DNA from: Cloeon dipterum
Lineage: Eukaryota; Arthropoda; Insecta; Ephemeroptera; Baetidae
Length of the DNA: 64,000 bases
Direction: 5' to 3'
NCBI RefSeq assembly: GCF_949628265.1
Contig: NC_088790.1
Location: 14,946,545-15,010,544 of the forward strand
The notes beneath the pieces are model-generated. The model was given only the letters and a program-made list of their open reading frames with translations. It ran no database searches and had not been told where the DNA came from. Position 1 is the stretch's first letter, and each line of letters begins with the position of its first letter. Made by a program: the position numbers and the translations under genes. Below, one piece after another: positions 36,601-49,145 of the stretch.

Positions 36601-39600
36601 CGTCTGCACTGCTGCTACTGCAGACTCGTGTGTCCGCACCGCGCTGCATCCCAGCGCGATTAATAATTCACGCCGCTTGGATTTTATAACAGCGGCGGCG
36701 GGCAAGCAAACTCTATCTCTGGCTGTGCCGCTCGTTCGCTCGCTACCACCACCACCAATCTGCATCAAGTGGAATTTAATTTCATATGCATGTTCCGCTC
36801 TTTGGTATGACGAAAAACGTGCGCGCACGGACGCGATTTTATCGGCTGCGCGCGGGATAAGCACGACATGTGTTTGCTTCAAATCAACTTATCCGCTTAC
36901 ACACTCGCGCGTTTTGTGTACAACCGCTGCGGAATATTAAAACTTTTGCTTTCACCAACAACAAAATAATGAACTAACACTGAGTATGACATTGAAAATG
37001 GGTTTTAGTCGAGAATTTTCCTCTAAAATGTAAACGTTCAAATATTTTTTTACACCAAGAGTTGTTTTGATAAACATGATAAATTTCATGAACTGTTATT
37101 CTACCCTTTGTAATTTTTAAGGGAAAATATCACTGCCAATACCAACAAAATGCAAAACTCGATCAATATTTTCTCAACATAGAATTTCAATAACCAGAAG
37201 GCTGTATATTTTTCGGGCAAAATAAATATTAATGACGGTTTTGTAGTTCATCAATTGTAACATAGTTCACATGTAATGAGGTTGGTTTTTTTATAAAAAT
37301 CTCCTTTTTTACTTTTTTTTTATTTATTACGATTAAAGTTGAAGAAAGATTTTTCCGTCTCGACCCACAAAATTCGGCCAACGCGCGGGGCAACCACGAG
37401 CAATGTTAAAGTAACACGCATTTTTTCTCGACTTCACCGCCAGAATTTGTCAGTAAGGGATGATCTTCACTACCACAAAAGGGGGTAAGTTTAATCTAAT
37501 AAGATATAAATTTATTCATTAAAAATACGAAGAAAATAGTACACATGCAAATATTAAAACAGGACAACGGTTTTAAAATAGTTTTAGGCTGAAAATTAGT
37601 TTTTTTAATCAGAATTCGTGAGTAGATCCTCCATTTCATATATTCCTACTTATTTTGTTAGTGTTTTATTTTAATTTCTTTGGTATATTATATTCAGTTT
37701 CAAAAAAACTTGCATTATTTGTGATCAATTTTAACAAGAACCAAAAAGCTTAATATTATCCAATGCTTTTATAATAAATAAATTGTATCGAATTTGTCTT
37801 CTCTTATATACACATCCAATCAACCGCCTTTTATTGTGACGACAATAACTAGAAATGTCTTAATAAAAGAAAAGCTGCTTTATTTGTACTAAAAACGTAT
37901 CGCCGTGGTGCAGAAGAATACAGCAGTACGTACCTGCGCGTTTCAACAACCGCAGAACGGCAAAAAAGGCCCGCAGCCGTCGGCCTGATTTCCCAGAAGA
38001 ACCATTTTTTCGATTCCTGGAACCGAATAATTACATAACGATACACACGCACGCATCAGACAAAAAATCAGGAAAGAAAAGAAGCTGCTAAATGAAAAAA
38101 AGGAAGGAAACCGATGATTTAATTTGAAAAAAAAAGGTTAGATAATTGCTACTGATATCACATTTAAAGAAAGGGAAGGTTTGTTCGCAACATTATTATT
38201 AACTAGAAGCAACTAAAAGTGTTTTAAAACCAAAATTATAATCACAAAGAATATACAGGTGCCAAAAATATTTGTTAAAATCCACATAAATATTTGATTT
38301 CTTAAGAAAAAATATTAGGCTTTTCGTCGAAATGAAAGGTAATAGCCTGCTTTAGATGGTATTAAGAGTGGCTTGAAGAGCTTAGAAAGTGCGTAATTCA
38401 CTTCACTTTTTATGCCTAAATGAAAACGATCGTCTTGAATTACAAGTACTATATAACAAGCTTAAATTTAAATCCATTCAAGCCTCCTACTCCTTATTTA
38501 ATTGCGTAATTTGAGACTATAGCTATTGCTTATTTTAGTAATATAAAAATAAAACAAAAGAAAGAGGTTGGTCATGCTGCAAAAAACAATTGGCACGACA
38601 AGGGGCTCAGCGAATGTGAAAAATGACCATTTTTCTGCAGGTGCCGCATAAATTGTGAATGCGCACACGAGCTGGGAAAAACGAATGTGTGTATATATGC
38701 AGAGAAGAGAGTGAGCAGAGTAGAGGAAAGTGGAGCGCGAGAGTCCATGAGAGAGCGTCGAGAGAGCGAATGAATATACGCGCGTTTAAAATGGGCCCTC
38801 TCGGCGGAGCTCCGCTCGTCCGCGTTGGCACTGCATACTGCAGAGACCAGCACATTTGTATGCTCCTTGATTACCTCGGGGGTGGAAAAATCAAGCACTG
38901 CATGGTCGCAGCGCCAGCGCAAAATCTCAGCCACTCTCACGTTGAAATTTCTAATTTGAACCCTCTTCTGAATTTATGCCAATGACTCTGGCACGTGTAT
39001 TTCCAACCCATTTCCTTAGCAGGAAAATTCTTTTAGAGTACTTTCAGCAGTGCACTTCTCAACAGCCATATTTTTCTCTACAAGGAAAGAAGCTAAAACT
39101 TTCCTGCAAACTTCAGTGAAATATTTTATGGAAAAACCGGAGCCTGATTGAAATTTATGTTTGATTTCACTTCTTTCCAAGTTTATCGTAAAATTATGAC
39201 GACCTCATGTGCTTCTGTCTCTAAAAAATCACTGTTCCAATTTGATATCTTGCCTTGCATTTTTCTACTTATGCTATTTTACTCCAAGGAATTGATTCTA
39301 CCACTCTTAAAATTAAAAATGGAATTGGAATTGTACTTTATTTGTGCATATCTTAGGTACAACGTTGTAGTATCACCTGTGTTGTTCGAATACTTGCGCA
39401 ATGTTCATGTTAATAGAAGAAGTGCGAAAATGTTCTAATTCAATTGATTATGATTTGCTTTACTCGATTTTTCTCAAGATACAAATAGGTGTGACAATGA
39501 AACCGATTCTGCACCAAAGATAAAAACTCTTAAATTCGAAAATATTCATTAATATTTTTCTTCTGTACTAAAAAATAACTAAGAATGTTAACTTGGGTAA

Positions 39601-41273
39601 ATCAAATAACAGTTATCTCTCTCGTGTTGGGCCGTTATCATTGCAGAGCCTGGGCGGTATGGGGTATGGAAGGGTTTCTGCGAGAGAGATCAAAGCCCTC
39701 TGGCACTTTTAAAACGGCGTTATATCTATTTTAAGTATTACGAGGAATTGCATTAGGCGTGCTAATTTGAAGCACGACTGAAGCTCGCACTGAAAAAAGG
39801 TCGACCGTCTTAATTTCAAAGCGCTATACTGCATTATGAAAAATGAATCCGTAAATGAGTATTTACTAATTCATTAAATTCTTTGTTGAATTTAAGTATC
39901 ATCGTCAATCGAGTTTAGAAAAATTGACATCATAAATCTTTCTTTAGTGCGCAAGCCCAATTAGATTTTGACGAACAGGTTCAGAGGCTCCACAAATTTA
40001 GAAATAACAACCGGTTCTCACGGAATATCACCAGCGTGTTTGTCTTTAATTAAAAAGAGGTGAATTTCCGCTGAGCACGAAACGTGTCAAAATGATAAAT
40101 TTTCCGGCATGTAAATTCGGTGGGTGTGTAGTACAATTTTGAACAGGTGCGAGCTGCGCAGGGAAATGGGCTCTGTGGAACAAAATATTCGCGTAATTCA
40201 AGACTCATGCGTGCTGTGTATGTGTGTGATAGAAGTTATTATTGCATGTGTAGACTCTCGGACACAATGAAATTACCAACAAGGGCCGCATGCACGCCAG
40301 TGTCGAGAGAAAATTCGACTTTGTGTGGGTTGAAATACGAGGGAGGTAAACACTGCACGAGACCACTTTCCTGTGCCTTTTGTCCAATAAAAAGACGCAC
40401 ACGGCTTGTAAAATATGCGCGAATTATGCATGTCATGTATAGGGCAAAAGGCGCGTGTTCGGTTTAAAAAGTCTAATCGGCGCAACCTCCACGAATAAAA
40501 ACTCTCAGCCAATGACGTCGTATTTTTATATCAGAATATTTGTTTAAAAAAGGTTCCACTCGACAAAGGCAATTTCAGGTGATTTAATCTCATCTAAATT
40601 CCTCTAAAATCTTAGTATTTTGTTTTTAAAATTTAAATCAATTTGATGTTTTCTTGAGAGATTTAATGAGATCTGCAATTTTTTAATTTTTCTTTAAGGA
40701 TCATCCTAGTTTTGGTATGTTTTTAGGGTGGTATAGGTTGAAATAGCCAAGCTAGCCAGAGAAATTTAATGCGTTTTGTTCTGGAGAGGCTTCTTGGCGT
40801 TCACGAAAATGAGGATATTTTGAGTTATTATTCTAATTATGCTAGAACATTTAACGTTTTGCCAAAAGATGCCTAATCAGATTATAAACATTTATACAAA
40901 AACAGTATATTTTAAATTCCTAAAATTTGAGATATTTTTCAACAATTTCTAATTTTTTTGAACATTTTAAAAAAACAGTTATACAATTTTTTCTTAATGT
41001 GGGAAGAAATGTTGTCTTTAAAGGGATTTAAACATAAGTAATATTTTCAGAACGTTGAAAATTCAGTTTCTTGAGATATGTAAGGGCGTAAGGTTGAAAA
41101 AAGGGTATTTTTGGTTCAGAAGAGATAATAATGACACGATCAGTTGATTTCTCCTTTTGAACATGCTGGGATCCACCCCTGAGGTAAGTAAAGATTATCA
41201 GAACAGGTAAGAAATTGAAGCCTGGTGTCAGGGTAGCCCTCGAGCGATGTTTTGATTACATTGTTTGGATTTA

Positions 41274-41323
41274 CAAGATCTGCACACCATTGGGACTGCC
41301 AAGATTTTAGAGCTTTCAGGTTA
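41274..41323 (+). repeat. Dispersed repeat C, copy 2
   Basis: Related to 33636-33688. The nearby GCTACC/CCAGG-containing piece is also shared but in a different order, so the relation is a mosaic one. Confidence 0.4.
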
Positions 41324-42235
41324 TGTTCCTTCACCACAGTTTAATACTCAGTTAACAAGTTTCCAATGGAGAGAAATGTTATTTATTCATATACAGATTT
41401 AAAAATCTGCAGATTTTCATGACAATTTAAAATCTCATTTCTTGAGAAGCTTTATTTGATCAAATCCCAAATTCGTTTTAAACTTAACATATTAAAAAAT
41501 AATTTGATCCAAAGTTAAACTTAATGAAGGTATGCATCTGGGTAGATGATTAATGCTACAAACTTCCAACTCTACTTGGACTTAGCGGCACAAAGTCTAA
41601 ATAATGAGCCCCCAACTGCAAAGGCTGTAGTTTTCAAACTCTAATTTGCTCTCTCGGCGTGCGCGACAAACATTTTTACGAGACTTAACAGGAAAAATGG
41701 AGCAAACCGCAGAGAAAAAAGAATTTAATATAAAAGTAATTTCCGAGTGCGCAAAGGAATAAGTTTGCCGCGTGCTTCCGAACAATTTCAACAAGGAGGA
41801 GATTTATTAAAGAAGTTGTGTGTGTGTCATGCCCCAGAGGCAAGCTGCATACAAAGAATAAAAAAGCGACGAAACGAGAAAGGAACGAATTGACGCGCGC
41901 GGACTTTAGTCACGCCGTCATAACTCAAAGTTCGCGAGACGACAGGAGAACAATTCATCACGCGCATAACATTCATGCACGCGGGATGAAAAAGAGTCTC
42001 TTGTGAAAATAATTACGAATTAGAGCAGCATTCTCAGCAGCACAACAACGGCCGCGCGCACAGCAGGAGAGAAAATATTTTCAGCCCAGTGTGACACTCT
42101 CAACCCTTACAATTTATAAACTATATATTAGGCTCTGACTTTTAGACGTTTTTCCTTGGAAATTTTTTCTATTTTTAAGATGTTTTTTGTAGTATTTAAT
42201 TTTTTATGGTTATATTAAACATAACAAAAACTAAC

Positions 42236-42489
42236 TGTGACCGGAATTTTATTGAATTCGGTCACGTGAAGACTTAATGCCCGCTCGTTGTGTAATTTTA
42301 ATCGGGCTTGAAAAAACTGTTAGTCGGCATCAATAATGTTGTTGGCAGTTAATATTTCTTAAGATGATTCTATTAACTGCCAACAACATTATTGATGCCG
42401 ACTAACAGTTTTTTCAAGCCCGATTAAAATTACACAACGAACGGGCATTAAGTCTTCACGTGACCGAATTCAATAAAATTCCGGTCACA
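42236..42489. mobile_element. Palindromic MITE-like element, 254 bp with 5-bp target duplication
   Basis: Arms 42236-42354 and 42371-42489 (119 bp each) are reverse complements; I find one mismatch (C against T, in GCCCG[C/T]TCG). The loop is 16 bp (42355-42370). Ends read TGTGACCGGAATTTT and its complement. CTAAC directly flanks both sides (42231-42235 and 42490-42494), as expected for a 5-bp target-site duplication. There is no coding capacity. The high arm identity suggests a young insertion. Confidence 0.85.
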
Positions 42490-45400
42490 CTAACAAAGCC
42501 CAGGACAAGCACGTGCCGGAAAAATAAGGTATTTCTCACTCAGTATGTCAAAAATGATCTACCGATCCATTAATCACATCAAACATGGCTTATGAACGAA
42601 ATTGCGTCAAAGTTGAGTAATAACTGAATAATTAAATCATTGGCCATTTTCTTCAAATTCCCGTTAACTTCTAAAATTGTCAAATCAATAGAATATCCAC
42701 CAACTTCACGTCATAAATTCTGAACAATTTAAAAAAATCTAAATCCCTAAATATATGTCAAATAAAAGAGTGAAATTAAATATGAGTTAAAATTATAAGT
42801 TAAATTTTAATTATTTTATGTCATTGCAGTGAGTGCTATAATTTGGAAACGAAAAAGAAGCAAAATGTTTCATTGTGAAAGGAAGAAAACGCACCTGGCG
42901 TGTTTGAGGTGTCGGATCCGAGAGTCGGAAGGTGCATGCGGCGCTAATGACTGCCTCCACCCCACTAACTCGCCGCTAAAAGCGACTCCGAATAGAAGGC
43001 CGGCTGCTGCTGCTGCTTCTGCTGCAAGGGTGGGCCGGCGCCACGCGAGCACAACACTCTCCGCGAGTGGGGACGAGCGCGGCGAAAACGCGCGAGTTTC
43101 TTGCTTGAGCACCCAATCCACTCCGCCAATTCAAATTATTATTATTTTGTTCAATCGCAAATAGCATGAATTATTTTTGTAACAGAGAGCAAGGAAGAAT
43201 AAATCTTTCACGTGTCTTTTAATTTTGTTTCAGCCAACTCGAAAGGGTAAAAGCTTCTCTAATGCTCAAGTGGGAATCCCACGTGTTGACAGACGTTGCT
43301 TTTATGTTTGCTTGGGAGACTCGCGTCTTAAACACCGGCCTTGTTATTTTTAAAGCTGATAGAGGCTTTCCCCCAGTTTCGTAGACATATGCTTCAATTT
43401 GCGAAAGGTAAAAACTCGTAAATCCAAAAGGCTGCTGTATTGATTAAAAAACTGTTTTGAATCACAGTGAAAATGTTCATCACTTCTATTTTATTCTAGT
43501 TCACAATCGTTGTTGAATACATTTCACAAAATTTTCCAAGGATGTTATATAATTATGGTAATTAGCTAAGAACACAAATAAAAAATTAAGAATGCTCTCG
43601 TCGTTCATCAAAATGAATTCAGGTAAACCTTTTGAAAAATGATTAAAATTTTCTTAAAAACGGGCCATTGAGATAATTAAAAGTACGTGTGAAAGACGTT
43701 ACAAACTGATGCTTTAAAACAATCTTTAATTGCTCAGTCCTATTAAAATTCCCAAATTAAAAAAATGTTATTTCCAGTAGAATGCCAGTAAATTTAACTA
43801 AATTCCCAAAATAGAAATAAAACGTGGGCACAAGTAGCGAAAGCCTGTTGCTTTAGTACGAATGTAAGCAAAGATTGATGAATACTTTAAAAAAAACTAT
43901 TTGAGTAATACAGATAGAAAATGGATTCTTAAAAATTTAGAAGCCGAAACTTAGATCGACTTTTGCAGGGAGCGCAAGGGTGTGTTGGAGAATAATTGTA
44001 GCGAGTGCTTCTAAGTGCGGCACAGTCTGTTCTTTCGAGGGCTGCGGTTTAAAAGAGGACTGACCACGTGGTGGCCTCATACTTGCAGCTGCTTTTTTTG
44101 TAATAGCCCCACCGCAGCAGTCGATAAATATTCGCCTTTTGCCGACGCGCCGCACAGTCCGTTTGTTTGTTCTGAAAGCTGGCGCGCTGAATCGGGCGGG
44201 ATTAAAAATTTATCGCTAGCGCGCGGACGTCGCAAGAGAAATTTAATTTGCCAGCGCAACACGTCCGCAGATGCGTTTAATTTATTGGATTGTGCCCTCG
44301 ACCGCGGAAAGCTGTGTAAAACAAACACCACGTTTCGGGCGTAAATTTTGTTTGAAATCAAGTTTCCAGGAAACTGTGGCCGCTCATCCGGAACTTCTTT
44401 GGCATTTGCATAAATCCGGATTTGGCTGCCGCGCGGTTAAGATTTATGAAAATTTATTCACGGAATAAATTATACATTCTTCCTCCGAACATGAGAATTT
44501 TTAACTTGCAAATTTGTTATTACACGGAGTATGCGACAAAGGCGGCGTGTGCGTTGCATTTCTAATGCGCGGCTGCGGGTCGATCGAGTTTTCGAATTGG
44601 AGCACCTTGCCATATATAGACGCACACGGCTGCGACGCAAGGTTTGGCAAAAAGGGCGGACAAGACGGGTTTCCAGAAATGACCGCACTTTCCTTGGAAG
44701 TTTTCGAAATAATTAGGACTCATAAAGTTTTGGATTCACATTTTTGCGTCAAAAAGTAAATTTGTTTTTAAAATTAAATTTAAACACTTTCTGCGTCCAA
44801 ATTTAGCGATTTTCCGTCCCATAAAGTGGAGCTTTATAGGCCAGCAATGTTTTGCAGTGACTAATTGAGTCTATTGTTTTGCTATTTCGCAACAGCATAT
44901 CCCGACAAAAAATAATGAAATCAGGACTGATTGTGAGTAACAATTAAATTTAAGATTTTTCTTATATGTATTTTCTCGAACGGTTTGTCGATGATTTTTT
45001 GCTTGTTTTTAATTTCTCTAGTACCGAGCTATCCAAATGGATATGTAAGGTAAATTTACATTTTGACGATATATGATGAATTTCCATAAGGGAACAATGC
45101 TCGGCCGCATAGCCGCTTGATTAGCCGATTTTTCTCAGAAATCTAACTAGCAACCGGGGAAAATTTCAGCTCTTCCCCAGTTTTTATTGAGCATTTCAAG
45201 TAAAGGTAAAAAGGAGTTTTCTCAAATTTTCTTTAAAGCTTTACCTTAACTTTTTCGAGGCACAATGTATTTACTAATCTTAAGTATTGATTTTGACAAG
45301 CCATGACTAAAATTTAAACTAGAACCGCTACATCTTTACCAATTTAGAAAAAAAATTTTAGTATACAAGTTAAAAATTTACGCTGCATATGATGTTCCTT

Positions 45401-46020
45401 TCACAAAAAATGTGGGTTAAATTAAAAAAAAACGATACCTTTTTCAGAAAAAAACGCACAAAATAACTTCAAACCTTCGTGCGACACACACACCGGGCCG
45501 TTTCGGTCCCACGCACTGTGTTTGCTTTTGTTTACGAGCACGTATTCGCGCACGCACGCTGCGGAGACGAATTTTATTTCGCGCGGGGACACAACGCTAA
45601 ATAATTCCGGCATGTACACTCATGCAAAGTTGGTCCAGCAGCAGCTCTCGCTCACCGATGAATTATAAATCGCGGCTCAAATGAGAGGCTGCCCGGCCTA
45701 AATTAATCAATAGGTGTGCCATCGGTCAAATTATATTAGCCGCACACTTGACAAGTAAATATGCGTGTTGCACACCATTTCGCACGCAAGAGAGCCAACT
45801 GCCCACACCGCTCGATAATCTCAAATTGCTGCGAGGAAATTCCGCATTGTGACCATTTTGGACCATTTGGGTATTGGCAGTGACAGAAGACTAATAATTT
45901 GTATCTATAGGATTAGCGTTGGTTGGATTTAATTTGAAAGCTCAGTGTATAGAGCTGAATAGCATGTCCTGAACTAGATTGACCACTATACTAAGTAAGG
46001 GATGCTACTCAATGCAACGC

Positions 46021-46330
46021 AAAGGATTGGACCACCTCTTGGCACGAGTCTTCGGATTTAATTTAAATATGGTGGAGGTTGGTTGGTAACAATACATAAA
46101 ATTGCCATTTTTAAAAGGGTTCAAACTGTTTAAAGTTTACGATTTTCACTTGATTTTCATTGAAGATAAAATTTTCAGCGACTCACTTCTGTTGTGAGCG
46201 AGGGAAAACGCAAATTTGATTATTAGAAAAAAAAATGGTATTTTTAAACGCCTGATAACTTGATCAGGATGATGCACTTCATAGGTTAGAGGTTAAGGTC
46301 ACTAAAAGGTTCCAAACAAACATTTACCGT
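46021..46330 (+). repeat. Diverged single-arm relative of the PIKfyve intron inverted repeat
   Basis: Collinear with about 13,545-13,850 of the left arm. Matching stations in order are CACCTCTTGGCACGAGTCTT with CACCCCCTTGGCAAGTGGTC; GGTGGAGGTTG with AGTGGAGATGTTG; AAAATTGCCATTTTTAAAAG with AAAATTGCCCATTTTACAGG; TTTTCAGCGA with TTTTCGGCGA; and AGGTTAAGGTCACTAAA with AGGTCAAGGTCACTAAA. No second arm is evident here, so this looks like an older or partial copy. Confidence 0.65.
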
Positions 46331-48892
46331 TGCTTTGATAATTTCCTATAGAGAAGGATACATAAATATTAAACAAAATAAAAAATAATCGATAAAACTT
46401 GTTTGGCCAGCCCTTTGAGTTTCTTTGGGTTTCCGAATCTTTCCTTTTCCCAAAGGAGGAACAATAAAATATTTCGTATTATTGGTAAAAGCCGTACTAA
46501 AGGCGAGATTTTATTGTTGGTGTCAGATGCCATTTCACTTCCAATCATATGTGAGAGAAAACTAGAGAGTGCATTACGCCCATGCCCTTTTGCTCTGCCA
46601 TAGAATTATGGTCCTATTTCCGTCTTTATTTCCTTTTTGTGCACGTCTTTTATTTCCGTTTTTTCCTCTTTGAGAGCAGGCATTACGCGCAGAGGGCTCC
46701 AATATTTTAGCAAACCCCAGCATAGAAGTGTAAAACGAACCAGATCGATGTTTTCCAGAGGACAAATAACTCACTCAATGCTTTGTTTTGAGCGGCTTAT
46801 TAAAAAAACCTCAGAGAATTGCGTGGAAATGCGGAGGCGCAAAAGCACCATCGAGTGTATTGACAAGCGCGGCGGCGCTTTATTATTTTATTTATAAAAA
46901 CGACCACTCCGCGAATAAACGAGCCAGCAATTTAATCCGCGCCGCCCGCTTTAATTGCTCTCCACACTCGCACACACACACGAGGGACGAAAGAGCACAT
47001 GGCCACACGCACCGATTTTAATCCGCATAAATATTCAAAGCCCATAAAAAATATAGGTTTTAAGGGTGGCGCACTCGATGAGAACGGGCCGTAATCTCAC
47101 CACCAGATGTAGATAACATGGCAAAAGCCTCTCGTCGATAACATAAAAAAACAGAACTTTGCATTTATAGAAATAATATCCCTTTAATTAGGGCTGCAGT
47201 ATTTAGCTCTCATTTTTTGGTCAAAATAGTATTAAGTTTTTGCTCTGTGAAATATTTTCTTATGCTAATTAATTTTGTACTTGCCATCTGGACTTTTTTA
47301 ATAAAAAGGCAACAGTTTGACAAGAGCAAGGAGCCAAGGAAAATATGTATGCGGAAACAAGCTTTTGATATTTTAAACTCGTTTACAACGCAGACAAGTT
47401 TTCATCATTAGTTTCTAGATTTTTCTTGTTTAATAGCTTCTATTTTTCAAATTTGCTGATATCAGCAAAAATTCAGACGGTTTAATTTCGAATGTTCTTC
47501 AGAGTTCATGGTACAACTTTGTTGGTTTAAATCGAGAAAATTATTTTTAAAGTAAGCTTTGGTTATATTTTTCAGTGTATAAGCATCTCTCAAAAGATAA
47601 GAAAATTTTATTTAAATTTAAACTATATTTCTTTTGGTATTAAATTATTTTTAAAAAACGCACACGCCACTAAGTGTAGATTGGATTAGGTTTACAGATT
47701 GCGCAATGAAAGCAAGTTGATATGAAAAATGCCGTGATATGGCAGAGATAACAGAAGTGTGTGTGCTTACCCTTTTTCCTCTATATCAGCTAAAGGCAAT
47801 CAATATCATGTCAGATGGTGATGCATAATTTTGATAATACATGAGTGAGTCAAATGCTTTCCTCTGCTCTATTTAAAGCTTAGTTGATTTTTCGTCAAAG
47901 CAAAATAAGGAAAATAAGCGTTAATAAATAATTACTTAAACACCCTTTTCTAATGGTGTCCCTTTTTCTATGTCCGAATAAAAAAACAGTCAGCAGCTCC
48001 GAAAATAGGTTTGATAAGTAACAGTTATAGGGGTAATATGTAAATTAAATTTCTTGTCAAGTAAAAAATCGCTAGATTTCTGGAGGCCATTTACTGGATA
48101 ATCCAAATTAGTCGAAAATTTCCTGTTAAAGTCTCATTGAATATGTTTGTATATATGTACAAATAATATTAGTCGTTTTGAATTTTATAGGATAGCTGAC
48201 ATTGATGTAAAATCATCAAAAACGATAATAAAATCAACAAAAGAAAAACAATATGCAAATAATACGTAATACGAACCATTTTGATGTAATGCAGACTATG
48301 CAGCGAACAGCTCACAATCAGTGACAAAATCCTATTGGGTGTTTATGATTTTAACAACAGCAATAACCGTCTTAATAAATAAAAAAAATCGCCTGAACCG
48401 CTTCCATGTAAAATGCGTCACATTATAATATTTGAGAGTGAAGAACGAACGACGCTTCCTATGGTGGGAATCAGATATCATTTAAGAGATTGCAGTGGCA
48501 TTTAAGTTGAACATGATCTGTATCGTTGAGTGGCCCAAGAATTGGCCCAGGAAAAATTTGTGGCATTGCCAGACGCGGCGCTACAGCATGGATAACACTG
48601 ACAGCGCACTAGCGCAGTAGCATACAATAGACACCTTGCACTGTACCGTCTGACACCGTCCACCGTCTGCTTTAACCAGAACATATTTCCAGACTCTATC
48701 ATTCTTTCTAAGACTATAGAGCGCAGAAATATTTAAATTTAATGCACCAATTTCCACAGATATTTTGGAATTCTTAATCAATTTCCTAAAAGTAAATCAA
48801 TAGAATATAAATGATTATGTATGTAAAATAAATAAAAAATATACATTTATTATAATACATAATTATATTATATTTATAATCTTAATCTTTCG

Positions 48893-48919
48893 CTCCTGTG
48901 CCATTTAAAAGCACAGGAG
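48893..48919. other. Short hairpin upstream of DDX11
   Basis: CTCCTGTGC and GCACAGGAG form a perfect 9-bp stem around a 9-base loop, about 230 bp before the DDX11 start codon. Role unknown. Confidence 0.4.
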
Positions 48920-48935
48920 ACTATGATTCACTCTG

Positions 48936-48985
48936 ATTGGTTGCTATCATTTTGTTGCTATAGCAACAGAGTTCTTTCAGCCAAT
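48936..48985 (+). promoter_or_regulatory. DDX11 promoter elements: inverted CCAAT, RFX X-box, CCAAT
   Basis: ATTGG at 48936-48940, a perfect 14-bp palindrome GTTGCTATAGCAAC at 48954-48967 and CCAAT at 48981-48985. The palindrome fits the X-box bound by RFX factors (GTTRCC-type half-sites back to back). The flanking CCAAT boxes in opposite orientation make a symmetrical promoter about 160-210 bp before the start codon. Factor use is inferred. Confidence 0.5.
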
Positions 48986-49145
48986 CGTGTCACAGCTGGT
49001 CACAGCAGAGGGAAGCACATGTTTCGGCTCAAAACAAACAACATGCTGTAAAAACCATAACAACAACTGGTCACAACGAGAGAGAAAATATTTATTGTTT
49101 TATTTCATCAATGAGGAGAGCTTTTACTTGATTTGTGCCAGTACA

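Larger units (their letters stand above)
33092..48890. other. About 15.8 kb without a supported protein-coding gene
   Basis: No exon with a recognisable protein pattern was found on either strand. AT-rich sequence alternates with GC-richer blocks at about 33.9-34.2, 35.3-35.8, 36.55-36.95, 38.6-39.0, 40.1-40.5, 41.6-42.1, 42.85-43.15, 44.0-44.7, 45.45-45.9 and 46.55-47.05 kb. These blocks may be cis-regulatory elements or untranslated exons. On the minus strand, strong donors at 37,935 (GCGCAG|GTACGT) and near 42,895 (GCCAG|GTGCGT) could belong to 5' untranslated exons of the sulfotransferase gene. Mobile elements inside are listed separately. Confidence 0.55.

Noticed and set aside
42829..43164. 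Open frame of 111 codons with an alanine run
   Set aside because: No family pattern. The alanine run comes from GCT-type repeats in a GC-rich block, and the frame on the other strand is equally open.
48502..48781. Minus-strand frames with a short KYVLVKA piece resembling janus/PHPT1 phosphatases
   Set aside because: Similarity ends after a few residues, a stop follows, and no neighbouring exon supports it.
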